From Azoarcus sp. PA01 (GTDB lineage: Bacteria; Pseudomonadota; Gammaproteobacteria; Burkholderiales; Rhodocyclaceae): a DNA stretch of 64,000 nt. Under the pieces are notes generated by a model. That model saw only the letters and a list, made by a program, of their open reading frames with translations, did not search any database and was not told the DNA's origin. The position numbers and the translations under genes are program-made. Location: positions 1,364,001 through 1,428,000 of the forward strand of contig LARU01000002.1 in the NCBI GenBank assembly GCA_001274695.2, given 5' to 3'. Shown piece by piece: positions 45,839 to 54,309 of this stretch (positions within the stretch are counted from its first letter, which is position 1; each line of letters begins with the position of its first letter).

Positions 45839-47915
45839 CGTGCGTCTCCTTCGCGACCTCGACGAGACAGTCGTAGAACGTCGGCCCGCCGCCCATGTCG
45901 GTCAGCGCTTTTGAGGTCACCGCGTTCACGTTTTCGCCATCGCCGGACAGCTTGCGCCACCACACCGACGGTGCGACGACGAGGCCGGGTCGCACGCGAT
46001 CGGTCGGCACCGCGCGCGCGTGGAACGCGCCGCGGTCGTTGAAGATGCGCAGCCGGTCGCCTTCGACGATGCCGCGCGCCGCCGCATCGTCAGGGTGGAT
46101 CTCGAGCGACGGACCGCGTTCCTCGCCGATGAAGCGTGGCAGGTTCGCGAAGCTGGTGTTGAGGAAATTGCGCGCCGGCGGCGAAATCAGCGCCAGCGGA
46201 TAGCGCGCCGCGAGCGTCGGGTTGCTGACCGGCGACTCGTGCGGCGGCACCCATGCCGGCAGCGGATCGTGCCCTTGCCGGGCGAGGCTGGCGGAGAAAA
46301 ATTCGCATTTGCCCGACGGCGTGAGGAAATCGCCTTTCGCGAACGGCGCGAACGGCCGCGGCAGGTTCAGGTGCGCCCAGCCCTGCGCCCCAAGGCCGCG
46401 CTCGAGCCCATACACCCGGTTGTCGCGGCGCTTGAACGCCGCCGCGGCGATCTCGTCGTCGGACTCGCACAACGCCGGGTCGGTGAAGCCGAGCCGCGCG
46501 GCGAGCAGGCGGAACACTTCGCTGTTCGGCTTCGCCTCGCCGAGCGGCCCGATCGCCGGCTGGTTGTCGACGACGTACAGGTGGCCGTAGGACTTGTGCA
46601 GGTCGCGGTGCTCGAGCTGGCTCGTCGCCGGCAGCAGGATGTCGGCGTAGTCGGCGGTGTCGGTCTGGAAAAGTTCGTGCACGACGCAGAACAGGTCCTC
46701 GCGCGCGAACCCTTCGCGCACGCTGCGATTGTCCGGCGCGACCGCGAGCGGATTCGAGTTGTAGACGTAGATCGCGCGGATCGGCGGGTCGTCCGCGGTG
46801 AGCAGCGCGTCGCCGATCGTCGCCATGTTGATCGTGCGCGGCGGACGGCCCGGCTCGTGCGGGTATAGGTCCGGCCGCTCGAGCGCGTGCTGGTCGACCG
46901 GGAAATTGCCGGACGTCGACAGCGCCGCCCCGCCGGCGGCATGGCGCCACGCGCCGGTCAGCGCCGGCAGGCACGCGACGTTGCGCACCGCCATGCCGCC
47001 GCCGCCACAGCGGTTGAGCCCGTAATTGAGGCGGATCGCGGCGGGCTTGACGCTGCCGTACTCGCGCGCGAGGCTGCGGATCGCCTCTGCCGATAGGCCG
47101 GTCAGCGGCGCCGCCCACTCCGGCGTGCAGGGCTTGACGCGTTCGGCGAGCGCGTCGAAGCCGAGCGTATGCGCCGCGATGTAGTCGCGGTCGATCAGCC
47201 CGTCGTCGATCAGCACCTGCATCATCGCCAGCGCGAGCGCACCGTCGGTGCCGGGCCACGGCGCGAGATGCTGATCGCATTTTTCCGCGGTCTGCGTGCG
47301 CCGCGGGTCGATGCACACGAGCTTCGCACCGCGCCGCTTCGCCTCCTGCAGGTAACGCCAGCCGTGCAGGTTCGACACCACCGGGTTCGCGCCCCAGATC
47401 AGGATCAGCTTCGCGTCGACGAGCGCTTCGGGGTCGGTGCCGACCATTGCTCCGATCGTCGCCGTCCAGCCGGCGACGCCCGCTGACGAGCAGATCGTGC
47501 GGTCGAGCAGCGACGCGCCGAGGCGATGGAAGAAGCGGAAATCCATGCTGCCGCCCTGCACGAAGCCGAGCGTGCCACCATAGCTGTACGGCACGATGCC
47601 GCGCGCATCGTCGGCGGCGATCGCGCCGAACTTCGCCGCGATCGTGTCGAGCGCCTCGTCCCAGCCGATGCGCTCGAAGCGGCCTTCGCCTTTGCGCCCG
47701 ACGCGCTTCATCGGGTGCAGCAGGCGCTGGTCCGAATACACCCGCTCGAGATAGCGGGCGACTTTCGGGCACAGCGCGCCGTTCGTGAACGGCAGCGCTG
47801 CGGCGCCGCGGATCTTCACCGCCCGTCCGCCGGCGACCGTCACTTCCATCGCGCAGGTATCGGGGCAATCGTGCGGGCAGGCCGCGCGGACCACCTTTTC
47901 AACGAGCTGGCTCAT
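45831..47915 (-). CDS. Molybdopterin oxidoreductase (DMSO reductase superfamily)
   Basis: 694 residues. N-terminal CPHDCPDTC...GALCPK holds one 4Fe-4S cluster; bis-MGD binding regions SYGGTLGFVQGG, ILIWGANPVVS, NYGLNRCGGGG and the C-terminal molydop-binding domain (GDRLRIFNDRGAFHARAV) follow. No Tat leader is seen, so it is probably cytoplasmic. TICSSAGVAG could offer a Cys or Ser ligand to Mo. Substrate unknown; relatives are oxidoreductases of the thiosulfate/polysulfide reductase or formate dehydrogenase type. Sirtuin gene is translationally coupled downstream. Confidence 0.9.
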   Translation of the reverse strand: MSQLVEKVVRAACPHDCPDTCAMEVTVAGGRAVKIRGAAALPFTNGALCPKVARYLERVYSDQRLLHPMKRVGRKGEGRFERIGWDEALDTIAAKFGAIAADDARGIVPYSYGGTLGFVQGGSMDFRFFHRLGASLLDRTICSSAGVAGWTATIGAMVGTDPEALVDAKLILIWGANPVVSNLHGWRYLQEAKRRGAKLVCIDPRRTQTAEKCDQHLAPWPGTDGALALAMMQVLIDDGLIDRDYIAAHTLGFDALAERVKPCTPEWAAPLTGLSAEAIRSLAREYGSVKPAAIRLNYGLNRCGGGGMAVRNVACLPALTGAWRHAAGGAALSTSGNFPVDQHALERPDLYPHEPGRPPRTINMATIGDALLTADDPPIRAIYVYNSNPLAVAPDNRSVREGFAREDLFCVVHELFQTDTADYADILLPATSQLEHRDLHKSYGHLYVVDNQPAIGPLGEAKPNSEVFRLLAARLGFTDPALCESDDEIAAAAFKRRDNRVYGLERGLGAQGWAHLNLPRPFAPFAKGDFLTPSGKCEFFSASLARQGHDPLPAWVPPHESPVSNPTLAARYPLALISPPARNFLNTSFANLPRFIGEERGPSLEIHPDDAAARGIVEGDRLRIFNDRGAFHARAVPTDRVRPGLVVAPSVWWRKLSGDGENVNAVTSKALTDMGGGPTFYDCLVEVAKETHDD

Positions 47916-48007
47916 GAGTTTTCCTCAACACCGTCACGTGACATCGCGCGCGCCGCAAGGCCGGCGCGCAGCGAACACAACGTCGTGCGATGCGCCGCGG
48001 AGAACGT

Positions 48008-48643
48008 TCAGCGGCGCCCTTCTCCGGCCGCGATCAGCTCGGCATAGCGACGCCGGTCGGCAGCGAAACGCGCCTGCACGGCTTCGGTTTCGCGGATTTT
48101 CGCATCGATGATGCTTTTTTGCGCTGCGAGTTCGCCGTTGACGCTCTGCTGTGCGACCGCGATGGTGCGCGGCAGCTCGGTGCCGCGGTAAGGCGCGGCC
48201 TCTTCGGCAAGCCGCCTGCGCTCGGCCAGCAGCTCGGTTTCGCGGGCGCGCGCCGCTTCGATCTCGCGGCGAATGTCCGCGATCTCGCGGTCCTGGCGGT
48301 TGTCGATGTCCTCGAGGCTCGTGTAGGTCTCGAGCAACGCCTGGTCGAGCCGCCGCTGCTTGAGCAGGCGCGCCTCTTCGTCCTTGCGCCGCTGCCTCTC
48401 GGCATCGCGGTGCGCGATCTCGCGACTCGTCAGCGGCGCCGCGACGTGACGGCGCACCGTACCCTGCGGGCTGATTTCACGATAGGCGCGACCGTAGCAG
48501 ACGGTAGGCAGCACATCACCGCACACCGGCCTGCCGTTCGCGTCCTCGCAGCAGTAGATCGTGCGCTCGCTCTGCGCAGCGACTGCGGTCGGCAGCGCCA
48601 AAAGCACTGCGCACAGCAACTCAGCGCGGCGAACCAATGCCAT
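48008..48643 (-). CDS. DUF4124 domain exported coiled-coil protein
   Basis: 211 residues. Signal peptide (1 to about 23, TAVAAQ), then a DUF4124-like segment TIYCCEDANGRPVCGDVLPT with paired cysteines, followed by a basic linker and a long helical region (RRKDEEARLLKQRRLDQALLE...) to the end. Periplasmic, function unknown. Its ATG lies inside the last codons of pyrE (23-base overlap), so it is in the pyrE transcript. Confidence 0.85.
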   Translation of the reverse strand: MALVRRAELLCAVLLALPTAVAAQSERTIYCCEDANGRPVCGDVLPTVCYGRAYREISPQGTVRRHVAAPLTSREIAHRDAERQRRKDEEARLLKQRRLDQALLETYTSLEDIDNRQDREIADIRREIEAARARETELLAERRRLAEEAAPYRGTELPRTIAVAQQSVNGELAAQKSIIDAKIRETEAVQARFAADRRRYAELIAAGEGRR

Positions 48644-49268
48644 ACATGTCGCGATAGGCCTGCACCGCGTCCAGATTCGCGGCGAGCTCCGGGCTGTCGC
48701 CGAGGTAGTCGATGAGGTCGTCGAGCGTCGCCACGGCGATCACCGGAATCTCGAAGCTCGCGCGCACTTCCTCGACCGCCGACTCGGCGCCCTTGCCGCG
48801 CTCCACGCGGTCGAGCGCGATCACGACACCGGCCGGGACGGCCCCGCCGGCGCGGATCAGTTCGACCGACTCGCGCACCGAGGTGCCGGCGGAGATCACG
48901 TCGTCGAGGATCAGCACGCGGCCTTCGAGCGGCGCGCCGACCAGCGTGCCGCCTTCGCCGTGGTCCTTCGCTTCCTTGCGGTTGAACGCGAAAGGCAGAT
49001 TGACGCCCTGTTCGGCGAGCCGGATCGCGACGCCGGCGACGAGCGGAATGCCTTTGTACGCCGGCCCGAACAGCATGTCGCACGGCACGCCGGCAGCCTG
49101 GATCGCGCGCGCGTAGAAGCCGCACAGCGCGCGGAACGACGCCCCGTCGTCGAACAGGCCGGCGTTGAAGAAATACGGCGAATTGCGCCCGGCCTTGGTC
49201 ACGAACGAACCGAAGCGCAGCACCCCTTTGGCACAGGCCAATGCAATGAAATCCCGGCTAAAATCCAC
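48621..49268 (-). CDS. pyrE: Orotate phosphoribosyltransferase
   Basis: 215 residues. Transfers orotate to PRPP giving OMP in pyrimidine synthesis. MDFSRDFIALACAKGVLRFG, FGPAYKGIPL, FNRKEAKDHGEGG (active-site loop) and the PRPP motif VLILDDVISAGTS are intact. Divergent from xthA with a 32-base gap; no leader attenuator is seen in that short gap. Confidence 0.96.
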   Translation of the reverse strand: MDFSRDFIALACAKGVLRFGSFVTKAGRNSPYFFNAGLFDDGASFRALCGFYARAIQAAGVPCDMLFGPAYKGIPLVAGVAIRLAEQGVNLPFAFNRKEAKDHGEGGTLVGAPLEGRVLILDDVISAGTSVRESVELIRAGGAVPAGVVIALDRVERGKGAESAVEEVRASFEIPVIAVATLDDLIDYLGDSPELAANLDAVQAYRDMYGIGSPR

Positions 49269-49300
49269 GTCTTGCTTCCACTTTGAGCTTATCCGGCGGA

Positions 49301-50083
49301 ATGTTACGCGTCATCACCCTCAACCTCAACGGCGTCCGCTCGGCAGTCGGCAAGGGCTTTCTCGACTGGCTCGCCACGCAGGACGCCGATGTCGTCTGCG
49401 TGCAGGAACTCAAGGCGCAGGCCGGCGACCTCAGCGACGCGATGCGCACGCCGAACGGCTACACCGGCCACTTCCATCACGCTGAAAAGAAAGGCTACAG
49501 CGGCGTCGGGCTCTACACGCGGCGACCGCCCGACCGCATCGTCGAAGGACTCGGGATCGCCGACATCGACGCCGAAGGGCGCTTCCTGCAGCTCGATTTC
49601 GGCCCGCTGTCGGTCGTGTCGCTGTACCTGCCGTCGGGCTCCAGTTCCGAGGAGTGCCAGCTGGCCAAGTTCGGCTTCATGGAGCGCTTCCTGCCGCATC
49701 TGGCGACGCTGCGTGCGTGCGGTCGCGAGATCATCGTCTGCGGCGACTGGAACATCGCGCACCGGGAAATCGACCTGAAGAACTGGAAATCGAACCAGAA
49801 GAATTCCGGCTTTCTCCCCGAGGAGCGCGCCTGGTTCAGCCGCGTGCTCGAGGAACAGGCGTGGGTCGACGTCTATCGCCGGCTCTACCCCGAGGCCGGC
49901 GGCGAAGGCTACACGTGGTGGTCGAACCGCGGCCAGGCGTGGGCAAAGAACGTCGGCTGGCGCCTCGACTACCAGATCGCGACCCCCGGCATCGCCACGA
50001 CTGCGAAGTCGGCCGAGGTCTACAAAGCACAGCGCTTCAGTGACCACGCGCCACTGGTGGTCAATTACGATTTCAGCTTCTGA
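49301..50083 (+). CDS. xthA: Exodeoxyribonuclease III (xth family)
   Basis: 260 residues. AP endonuclease and 3'-5' exonuclease. RVITLNLNGVRSAVGKGFLDW, VVCVQELKAQ (metal Glu), CGDWNIAHREIDLKN (catalytic Asp/Asn), and SDHAPLVVNYDF (catalytic His) present. ATG 49301; TTG 49283 is in frame six codons earlier. Near-palindromic organisation with pyrE is common in Rhodocyclales. Confidence 0.95.
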   Translation: MLRVITLNLNGVRSAVGKGFLDWLATQDADVVCVQELKAQAGDLSDAMRTPNGYTGHFHHAEKKGYSGVGLYTRRPPDRIVEGLGIADIDAEGRFLQLDFGPLSVVSLYLPSGSSSEECQLAKFGFMERFLPHLATLRACGREIIVCGDWNIAHREIDLKNWKSNQKNSGFLPEERAWFSRVLEEQAWVDVYRRLYPEAGGEGYTWWSNRGQAWAKNVGWRLDYQIATPGIATTAKSAEVYKAQRFSDHAPLVVNYDFSF

Positions 50084-50213
50084 CAGTTCGCGGGCACTTG
50101 CGGGAAGCGGTCAGGAGCTGCCGCGCGGGCGTTTAACGGAGCAAACGTTCGAATGGCCGCTCTACGCCCATTGCGCCCGCTCAACGCAGAGGGGTGGCCG
50201 ATCCGGAGCAGGC

Positions 50214-50243
50214 TTGAGGGACGCTGGCACTCGCCCCTATAAT
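50214..50243 (+). promoter_or_regulatory. Promoter of the toxin-antitoxin pair
   Basis: -35 TTGAGG at 50214-50219, 18-bp spacer, perfect -10 TATAAT at 50238-50243. The best sigma-70 promoter in the window. Confidence 0.75.
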
Positions 50244-50267
50244 ATGGCTAGCTATCAGTTATAGGGG
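50234..50267 (+). promoter_or_regulatory. Operator dyad of the Phd/VapC pair
   Basis: Perfect 9-bp arms CCCCTATAA (50234-50242) and TTATAGGGG (50259-50267), 16-base spacer. The left arm contains the -10 box and the right arm contains AGGGG, the antitoxin Shine-Dalgarno. This is where the antitoxin would bind to shut off its own operon. Confidence 0.8.
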
Positions 50268-50274
50268 TTTAGCC

Positions 50275-50544
50275 ATGAGGCCTGTACCCGTCTTTGAAGC
50301 CAAGAACCGGCTGTCCGAGCTGCTGACCCTTGTCGAGCGGGGGGAGGAGATCGCGATCACGCGGCGGGGGGTGGCGGTCGCGCGACTCGTCGCCATGGAT
50401 GCGGACGCATCATCGGGCGATGCCGCGCGCCGGCAGGCCGTGGGTGAGGTGTTCGCCGATCTGCGCCGCTTGCGTGAGTCGTTCGATCTCGAGATGGATG
50501 GCGACGGCGACTTGAAAGCGATCGCGCGCGAAGGTCTGGCATGA
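50275..50544 (+). CDS. Phd/YefM-type antitoxin
   Basis: 89 residues. N-terminal PVFEAKNRLSELLTLVERGE and ITRRGVAVARL are the Phd fold that dimerises and binds the operator; the acidic C-terminus (DLEMDGDGDLKAIA) would cover the toxin. Ends 4 bases into the toxin gene (ATGA overlap). Type II TA, probably autoregulated through the upstream dyad. GC-rich like its neighbours. Confidence 0.92.
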   Translation: MRPVPVFEAKNRLSELLTLVERGEEIAITRRGVAVARLVAMDADASSGDAARRQAVGEVFADLRRLRESFDLEMDGDGDLKAIAREGLA

Positions 50545-50948
50545 AGGCCTTCGTACTCGACAATTCGGTGTTGTGTGCGTGGTTCATCGCCAGCCAAGCG
50601 ACACCGTATGCCGATGCGATCGCACAGCGGCTTGAAACGGAGCGCGCGATGGCGCCCGCCTTGCTGCAACTCGAGTACATCAACGTGTTGCGTACGGCAT
50701 GCAAGCGCGGGCGTTTGCTGGCGCAACAGGCGCGGGAGGTCGTGGAACGGGTCGGGATCCTGCCGATCGAGTTCGACGCCCAAGCGCCGAGCGCGACGGC
50801 CATCCTGTCGCTCGCCCTGCGCTTCGACCTGACAACCTACGACGCCACCTACCTGGAACTTGCGCTTCGCGAACAACTGCCGATCGCAACGCAGGATGCT
50901 GCGTTGGCAGAGGCTGCCTGGGCGGCGGGCGTGGGCGTGGTGAAGTAG
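50541..50948 (+). CDS. vapC: VapC-type PIN domain toxin
   Basis: 135 residues. PIN-domain ribonuclease. Acidic metal residues: Asp7 in FVLDNSVLCAWF, Glu in QLEYINVLRTA, Asp in LTTYDATYLELA, and Asp in IATQDAALAEA. Likely cleaves tRNA or rRNA when released from the antitoxin. ATG at 50541 overlaps the antitoxin stop. Complete and apparently functional. Confidence 0.93.
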   Translation: MKAFVLDNSVLCAWFIASQATPYADAIAQRLETERAMAPALLQLEYINVLRTACKRGRLLAQQAREVVERVGILPIEFDAQAPSATAILSLALRFDLTTYDATYLELALREQLPIATQDAALAEAAWAAGVGVVK

Positions 50949-51167
50949 GCTCCGGGCTGCTGCAGGTCGTTAGAAGGAGCCGTTGCACGTGCCGGCCAGT
51001 CCGTTGCCACGCTGACAGCCTATCGTCCAGTACGCCCATCGCGCCCGCTCGCGCAGGCCCGGAACGCGTCGTTTCACTCGTGATTTGCCTTCATCTGGGA
51101 ATGGCGCTAGCGTGTACTCAGCTCGCGCGTCCGCGCGGATGTCATGACCTGAAAAGGGGATGAGAAC

Positions 51168-51488
51168 ATGCTGAATACAACCGATGCGGTGTCCCGCGAC
51201 AAGCTCGTCGCCGACTTCAAGGTGGTGGTCGCGGATGCCGAGGAACTGCTCAGACTGACGGCCGGCCAGGCAGGCGACAAGCTCACCGATGTGCGCACCC
51301 GGCTGGGCGACCGCCTGGTCACGGCGAAGGACCGCATCGCGGATGCCGAATCCGCAGTGCGCGAACAGACGAAGAAAGTCGCCTATGCGACCGACGACTA
51401 CGTTCACAAGAATCCCTGGCAATCGGTCGGCGTCGCCGCCGGCGTCGCGTTCCTGCTCGGCCTGCTGGCCGGTTCCGGGCGTCGCTGA
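51168..51488 (+). CDS. YqjD/ElaB-like DUF883 membrane protein
   Basis: 106 residues. Helical N-terminus, C-terminal single membrane segment with KNPWQSVGVAAGVAFLLGLL and GSGRR end. In E. coli such proteins tether ribosomes to the membrane in stationary phase. AAAAGGGGATGAGAAC precedes the ATG. First gene of a tight trio with the two below. The 219 bases upstream hold no gene. Confidence 0.9.
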   Translation: MLNTTDAVSRDKLVADFKVVVADAEELLRLTAGQAGDKLTDVRTRLGDRLVTAKDRIADAESAVREQTKKVAYATDDYVHKNPWQSVGVAAGVAFLLGLLAGSGRR

Positions 51489-51494
51489 TACGCG

Positions 51495-51878
51495 ATGGCG
51501 GAAGAGCCGAGGCCGCGTCTGGCCGCCAGCCTGCGCGGTCTCATGGATTCGGGGCTGGGGATGGCCCAGTCGCGGCTCGAACTGCTCGTCGTCGAGGTGC
51601 AGGAAGAAAAGCTGCGCCTTGCCGGCCTGTTGCTGAACATCGTGCTGACCGCGGTGCTGGTCGGATTCGGCATCGTGTTCCTGGCGATTTTCCTCACCGT
51701 CCTGTTCTGGGAAGAGCATCGCCTCCTCGCTCTCGGGCTCGGCACTGCGGCGCTGTTCGGCGCGGGCTTGTTCACCGCCTCCAATGCCGCCGCCGATCTG
51801 CGGCGTGGCACGCGGCTGTTCGCGGCCAGCCTCGCTGAACTCGCGCGCGATCGCGAAGCGATGCGGCACAAGGAATGA
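51495..51878 (+). CDS. YqjE-like phage-holin-family membrane protein
   Basis: 127 residues, two membrane segments (LLLNIVLTAVLVGFGIVFLA and LALGLGTAALFGAGLFTAS) preceded by an amphipathic SRLELLVVEVQEEK helix, the YqjE pattern. Starts 6 bases after the YqjD-like gene and ends ATGA-overlapping the next. Confidence 0.88.
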   Translation: MAEEPRPRLAASLRGLMDSGLGMAQSRLELLVVEVQEEKLRLAGLLLNIVLTAVLVGFGIVFLAIFLTVLFWEEHRLLALGLGTAALFGAGLFTASNAAADLRRGTRLFAASLAELARDREAMRHKE

Positions 51879-52201
51879 ACCTCAAACTCGTCGAACTGGC
51901 GCTGAAGAAGCAGCGGCTGCAGATCCGGGCGGACCAGCAGCGCACCGAAATGCTCGGTCACCTGCGCGGCATCGAGTCCGCGCTCGACCTCGTCGACCGC
52001 GCGCGCGACCAGATGCGCTGGGCACGCGAGCACATCCCGCTACTGTCTTCGGTGGTGCTGATCGCGGCGCTCGTTCGGCCGCGCGCGACGTTGCGCGTGG
52101 CGCGCCGGGCATGGCTCGGCTGGATCGTTTTCAGGAAGCTCGGCCAGCGGTTCGCGCCCGCGCTCGGCGCGTTCGAACGCCTGCGCGCCGGCCGGCTGTA
52201 G
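51875..52201 (+). CDS. YqjK-like protein
   Basis: 108 residues, basic N-terminal helix (KLVELALKKQRLQIRADQQR) and one hydrophobic segment IPLLSSVVLIAALVRP, similar to YqjK. ATG overlaps the previous stop. Completes a YqjD-YqjE-YqjK-like module. Confidence 0.75.
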   Translation: MNLKLVELALKKQRLQIRADQQRTEMLGHLRGIESALDLVDRARDQMRWAREHIPLLSSVVLIAALVRPRATLRVARRAWLGWIVFRKLGQRFAPALGAFERLRAGRL

Positions 52202-52360
52202 CGATTTCGGCCCCGCCGGCGAAACTTCCTGCGCCGGCGGCAGCCTCACTTAGCGGACCGGTTCGTCCGGCAGGAGCCCCGCGTTGAACGGGGCACCGCC
52301 GACCCCGCCCGGTAGAATGGCCGCTCCGACGTTTTCGCAATGCATCAGGAGGCTGCAGCA

Positions 52361-52921
52361 ATGCCGGTCGATATGGACGAAATCATCCGCGCCCGCGAGG
52401 AGGCCGATTGCCTCGCGGACGCTACTGCGGTCGATGCCGCGCTCGCGCGCATGGCGGCGGAAATCACCGCGCAGATGGCCGGCAGCAATCCGATGGTGTA
52501 CACGGTGATGAACGGAGGACTGGTCATCGCCGGGCGCATCCTGCCGCGGCTGCCTTTCCCGCTCGAAGTCGGCTACCTGCACGCGACGCGCTATGGCCAC
52601 GCGCTGAAGGGGGGCACGCAGCTCGACTGGCGCGTGCGCCCGACGTGCGACCTGCGCGGGCGTACCGTGCTGGTGCTCGACGACATTCTCGACGAAGGCC
52701 ACACGCTGCACGCGATCCTGCAGTACCTGCGCGCCGAAGGGGCGAAGGAAGTGCGCGCCGCGGTGCTCGTGCACAAAGTGCACGACCGCAAGGCCTACCC
52801 GGGGATGCGGGCGGATTTCACCGGGCTCGACGTCGCCGACCGCTTCCTGTTCGGCTGCGGCATGGACTACAAGGGCTACTGGCGCAACGCGCCGGGGATA
52901 TACGCAGTGAAAGGACTTTGA
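52361..52921 (+). CDS. Hypoxanthine-guanine phosphoribosyltransferase family protein
   Basis: 186 residues. Type I PRT fold with PRPP motif TVLVLDDILDEGHTL and TVMNGGLVIAGRIL; salvage of hypoxanthine/guanine is likely. AGGAGG (52346-52352 region) gives a good Shine-Dalgarno for ATG 52361; an ATG at 52340 is in frame but lacks one. Followed 11 bases later by the DUF1840 gene. Confidence 0.92.
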   Translation: MPVDMDEIIRAREEADCLADATAVDAALARMAAEITAQMAGSNPMVYTVMNGGLVIAGRILPRLPFPLEVGYLHATRYGHALKGGTQLDWRVRPTCDLRGRTVLVLDDILDEGHTLHAILQYLRAEGAKEVRAAVLVHKVHDRKAYPGMRADFTGLDVADRFLFGCGMDYKGYWRNAPGIYAVKGL

Positions 52922-52932
52922 GGAGATCCGCG

Positions 52933-53277
52933 ATGCTGTACACATTCAAGTCGGACGCCGCCGCCCCCGTCATCATGTTCGCCGACGTCGCGAAGAAGCT
53001 GATCGCGATCCTCGGCAAGGACCCGGAAGACGTCAAAGGCATCGTCACCGTCGAACAGCTGCCCGACGCGATCGAGCGGCTGCGCGTCGCGATCGACGAG
53101 GACAAGGCGCGCCAGGCCGCGCATGACGAGGAGACCGAGGAGGAACAGGAGGCTGCCGCCGCCGCGGGCAAGACCGGCATGGGCGCGCCGGTCGGTCTCG
53201 CCCAGCGCGCCTGGCCGCTGCTCGACATGCTGCAAGCGTCGCTGAAGGACCGCGTGCCGGTCGTCTGGGGCGTCTGA
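52933..53277 (+). CDS. DUF1840 protein
   Basis: 114 residues, MLYTFKSDAAAPVIMFADVA start and RAWPLLDMLQASLKDRVPVVWGV end, both typical of DUF1840; a charged Glu-rich middle. Cytoplasmic, function unknown. Starts 11 bases after the phosphoribosyltransferase and ends 3 bases before the convergent FAH gene. Confidence 0.88.
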   Translation: MLYTFKSDAAAPVIMFADVAKKLIAILGKDPEDVKGIVTVEQLPDAIERLRVAIDEDKARQAAHDEETEEEQEAAAAAGKTGMGAPVGLAQRAWPLLDMLQASLKDRVPVVWGV

Positions 53278-53280
53278 ACG

Positions 53281-54309
53281 TCAGCGCGCGAGCGGCACGA
53301 CCGTCTGCTCGATCGCGCCGAACACGTCTTCGCCGCGGGCGGTCAGCATCTCGATCCGCACCCGATCGCCGAAACGCATGAACGGCGTCTTCGGCGCACC
53401 GGTTTCGATCGTCTCGTAAGTGCGCACTTCGGCGAGGCAGCAGTAGCCGACGCCGCCGTTTTCGATGCTCGAGCCATGCAGCCCGCCCTGCCTGTTCGAC
53501 ACGGTGCCCGAACCGATGATCGAGCCGGCTTCGAGCTCGCGCGTCTTCGCGACATGGGCGATCAGCTGCGGAAAGCTGAACGTCATGTCGACGCCTGCAT
53601 TCGGGCAGCCGAACAGCCGGCCGTTGTGCGTCACGCGCAGCGGCAGATGCACGCGCCCGTCGTGCCACGCCATGTCGAGCTCGTCGGGCGTGACCGCGAC
53701 CGGCGAGAACGCCGAGGCCGGCTTCGACTGGAAGAAACCGAAGCCTTTCGCGAGCTCGGCCGGAATCAGGTTGCGCAATGAGACGTCATTGACGAGCAGC
53801 AGCAGGCGGATTTTCAGCGCGCATTCGTCGGCCGAGGCGCCGAGCGGCACGTCGCCGGTGACGACCGCGACTTCGGCCTCGAAGTCGATGCCCCAGTCCT
53901 CGCTCGCCGCGACGATGTCGTCGCGCGGGCCGACGAAGCTGTCCGAACCGCCCTGGTACATCAGCGGGTCGGTGTGGAACGACTCGGGCAGCTCGGCGCC
54001 GCGGGCGCGCCGCACGAGCTCGACGTGGTTGATGTACGCCGAGCCGTCCGCCCACTGGTACGCGCGCGGCAGCGGCGAATGGCACTGCGCCGGGTCGAAC
54101 GGGATCACGTGCCGGCCGAACTTTCCGAGCCGCCCGTGGTTGAGCAGGTCGTAGACCAGCTCGAGGTCGTCGACGACGGCCTCCCAGTTGTCGAGCGCCG
54201 CCTGCAGCGTCTTCGCGATCGCGGCGACCGGCTGGCAGCGCGTGAGGTCGCGGCTGACGACGACCAGCGTACCGTCGCGCCCGCCCTGCTTCAGAGTCGC
54301 GAGCTTCAT
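53281..54309 (-). CDS. Fumarylacetoacetate hydrolase family protein
   Basis: 342 residues. FAH fold; metal-binding Glu/Glu/Asp are in DFEAEVAVVTGDVP and the surrounding FVGPRDDIVAASE region, with GSGTVSNRQGG as the oxyanion loop. Hydrolyses a C-C bond in a beta-diketo acid at the end of aromatic pathways. ATG 54309 overlaps the VOC gene stop (ATGA). Last gene of the leftward catabolic operon. Confidence 0.92.
   Translation of the reverse strand: MKLATLKQGGRDGTLVVVSRDLTRCQPVAAIAKTLQAALDNWEAVVDDLELVYDLLNHGRLGKFGRHVIPFDPAQCHSPLPRAYQWADGSAYINHVELVRRARGAELPESFHTDPLMYQGGSDSFVGPRDDIVAASEDWGIDFEAEVAVVTGDVPLGASADECALKIRLLLLVNDVSLRNLIPAELAKGFGFFQSKPASAFSPVAVTPDELDMAWHDGRVHLPLRVTHNGRLFGCPNAGVDMTFSFPQLIAHVAKTRELEAGSIIGSGTVSNRQGGLHGSSIENGGVGYCCLAEVRTYETIETGAPKTPFMRFGDRVRIEMLTARGEDVFGAIEQTVVPLAR

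Noticed and set aside
49229..49250. TTGGCACAGGCCAATGCA near the pyrE start
   Set aside because: GG to GC distance is 11, not 10; sigma-54 spacing is strict.
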